DNA of 13,636 bases, from assembly GCA_009787745.1 (NCBI GenBank), contig WQST01000043.1, forward strand, positions 1 through 13,636, written 5' to 3'. This document shows, in pieces, positions 13,110 through 13,636 of this stretch. The notes below the pieces were generated by a model that saw nothing but the letters and a program-made list of their open reading frames with translations, searched no databases and was not told the DNA's origin. Within the stretch, counting starts at the first letter, position 1; each line of letters begins with the position of its first letter. The stretch comes from Lachnospiraceae bacterium (lineage in GTDB: Bacteria; Bacillota; Clostridia; Lachnospirales; Lachnospiraceae). The position numbers were made by a program, and so were the translations under genes.

Positions 13110-13636
13110 CTACCTCCGCTTTTCCATTATCTTGCAGTAAATAATCGCAACGATACTGCTAAATAAAGTTGCTATGATAGCAGGCATGATTATAACCGTC
13201 GCATTCGCGCTGCCGTACTGGGTTCGATAAACTATCATATTTACGGGGATTAATTGAAGTGAGGATATATTAAGAATTAAAAATGTACACATCTCACGGC
13301 TGGCAGTGGTCTGATGGCGCCCTGTCCGTTCTTTTTCAAGATTGCTTAACTCTTCCATTGCCTTAAGGCCCGCAGGGGTACACGCCCAGCCAAGCCCCAG
13401 AATATTCGCGATAATATTCGTTGAAATATATTCGCGGGCTTTATGCCCCACGGGGATACGCGGGAACATGAAATTGATAAAAGGGGAAATCCCCTTCGTT
13501 AAACGGGCAATCAACCCCGAAACGCGAGCGATTTCCATCAGGCCCGACCACAGAGCCATGACCCCCAGCATCGCAATGCAAAGGGTAATTGCTTCCCCTG
13601 CCGAGTTAAGAGCCCCATCAGTCACCGCTTTCATCC
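13110..13636 (-). CDS. spmA: Spore maturation protein A (5' end beyond window)
   Basis: About 174 C-terminal residues are present; the family is usually close to 200 residues, so the first membrane span and start codon lie past the right edge. The internal ATG at 13634 (MKAVTDGALNSAGEAI) is not taken as the start. Family-typical segments are GVMALWSGLMEIARVSGLI, SPFINFMFPRIP, NIIANILGLGWACTPAGLKAM (the conserved gate-like helix) and LQLIPVNMIVYRTQYGSANA. It is an inner-membrane partner of SpmB. Its stop codon TAG directly follows the GGAGG ribosome site of spmB, and the pair forms a tight operon. In Bacillus spmAB follow dacB rather than preceding spoIIE, so this placement differs from that model. 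Confidence 0.95.
   Translation of the reverse strand, partial: MKAVTDGALNSAGEAITLCIAMLGVMALWSGLMEIARVSGLIARLTKGISPFINFMFPRIPVGHKAREYISTNIIANILGLGWACTPAGLKAMEELSNLEKERTGRHQTTASREMCTFLILNISSLQLIPVNMIVYRTQYGSANATVIIMPAIIATLFSSIVAIIYCKIMEKRR

Overview
The window looks like a chromosomal segment of an endospore-forming member of the Clostridia, possibly Lachnospiraceae-like. This is inferred from spmA, spmB and spoIIE homologues, from Firmicutes-type gene order (spoIIE-tilS-hpt-ftsH), from moderate GC, and from AGGAGG-type ribosome sites with several TTG starts. No rRNA, tRNA, CRISPR array or transposase was recognised.

Left end (1-2212): a B12-binding/radical SAM protein of the DUF4080 type runs off the left edge on the minus strand. 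It is divergent from an ECF transporter S component of the niacin (NiaX) type on the plus strand. The 161-base divergent spacer holds two candidate promoters and two palindromes.

Middle gap (2213-2891): this holds what looks like a type I toxin-antitoxin locus. A 29-codon single-pass membrane peptide gene on the plus strand faces a promoter with consensus hexamers that would make an antisense RNA of about 100 nt. An 11-bp stem forms the antisense terminator and contains the toxin stop codon. The promoter and leader of the two transcripts are inverted copies of each other (25/28 identical). Two further plus-strand hairpins follow.

Right part (2892-13636): all genes are on the minus strand. 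Read in the direction of transcription they are spmA (5' end off the window), spmB, spoIIE, tilS, hpt, ftsH, a cytoplasmic GH13 alpha-glycosidase, and a membrane-bound hybrid sensor histidine kinase. SpmA/SpmB serve spore maturation. SpoIIE is the phosphatase that activates the first forespore sigma factor. TilS makes lysidine in tRNA-Ile, Hpt salvages purines, and FtsH is the membrane AAA protease.

The most informative signals are these. (1) The spoIIE promoter has perfect -35 and -10 hexamers 21 bp apart, with a Spo0A-box-like sequence on the -35; this is the unusual geometry known from Spo0A-activated sporulation promoters of Bacillus. (2) This SpoIIE (404 aa) lacks the N-terminal multi-span membrane domain of Bacillus SpoIIE. 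(3) tilS has a promoter placed so that transcription would start at its ATG, with no ribosome site, suggesting a leaderless mRNA. (4) The type I toxin-antitoxin candidate has an inverted duplicated promoter/leader architecture.
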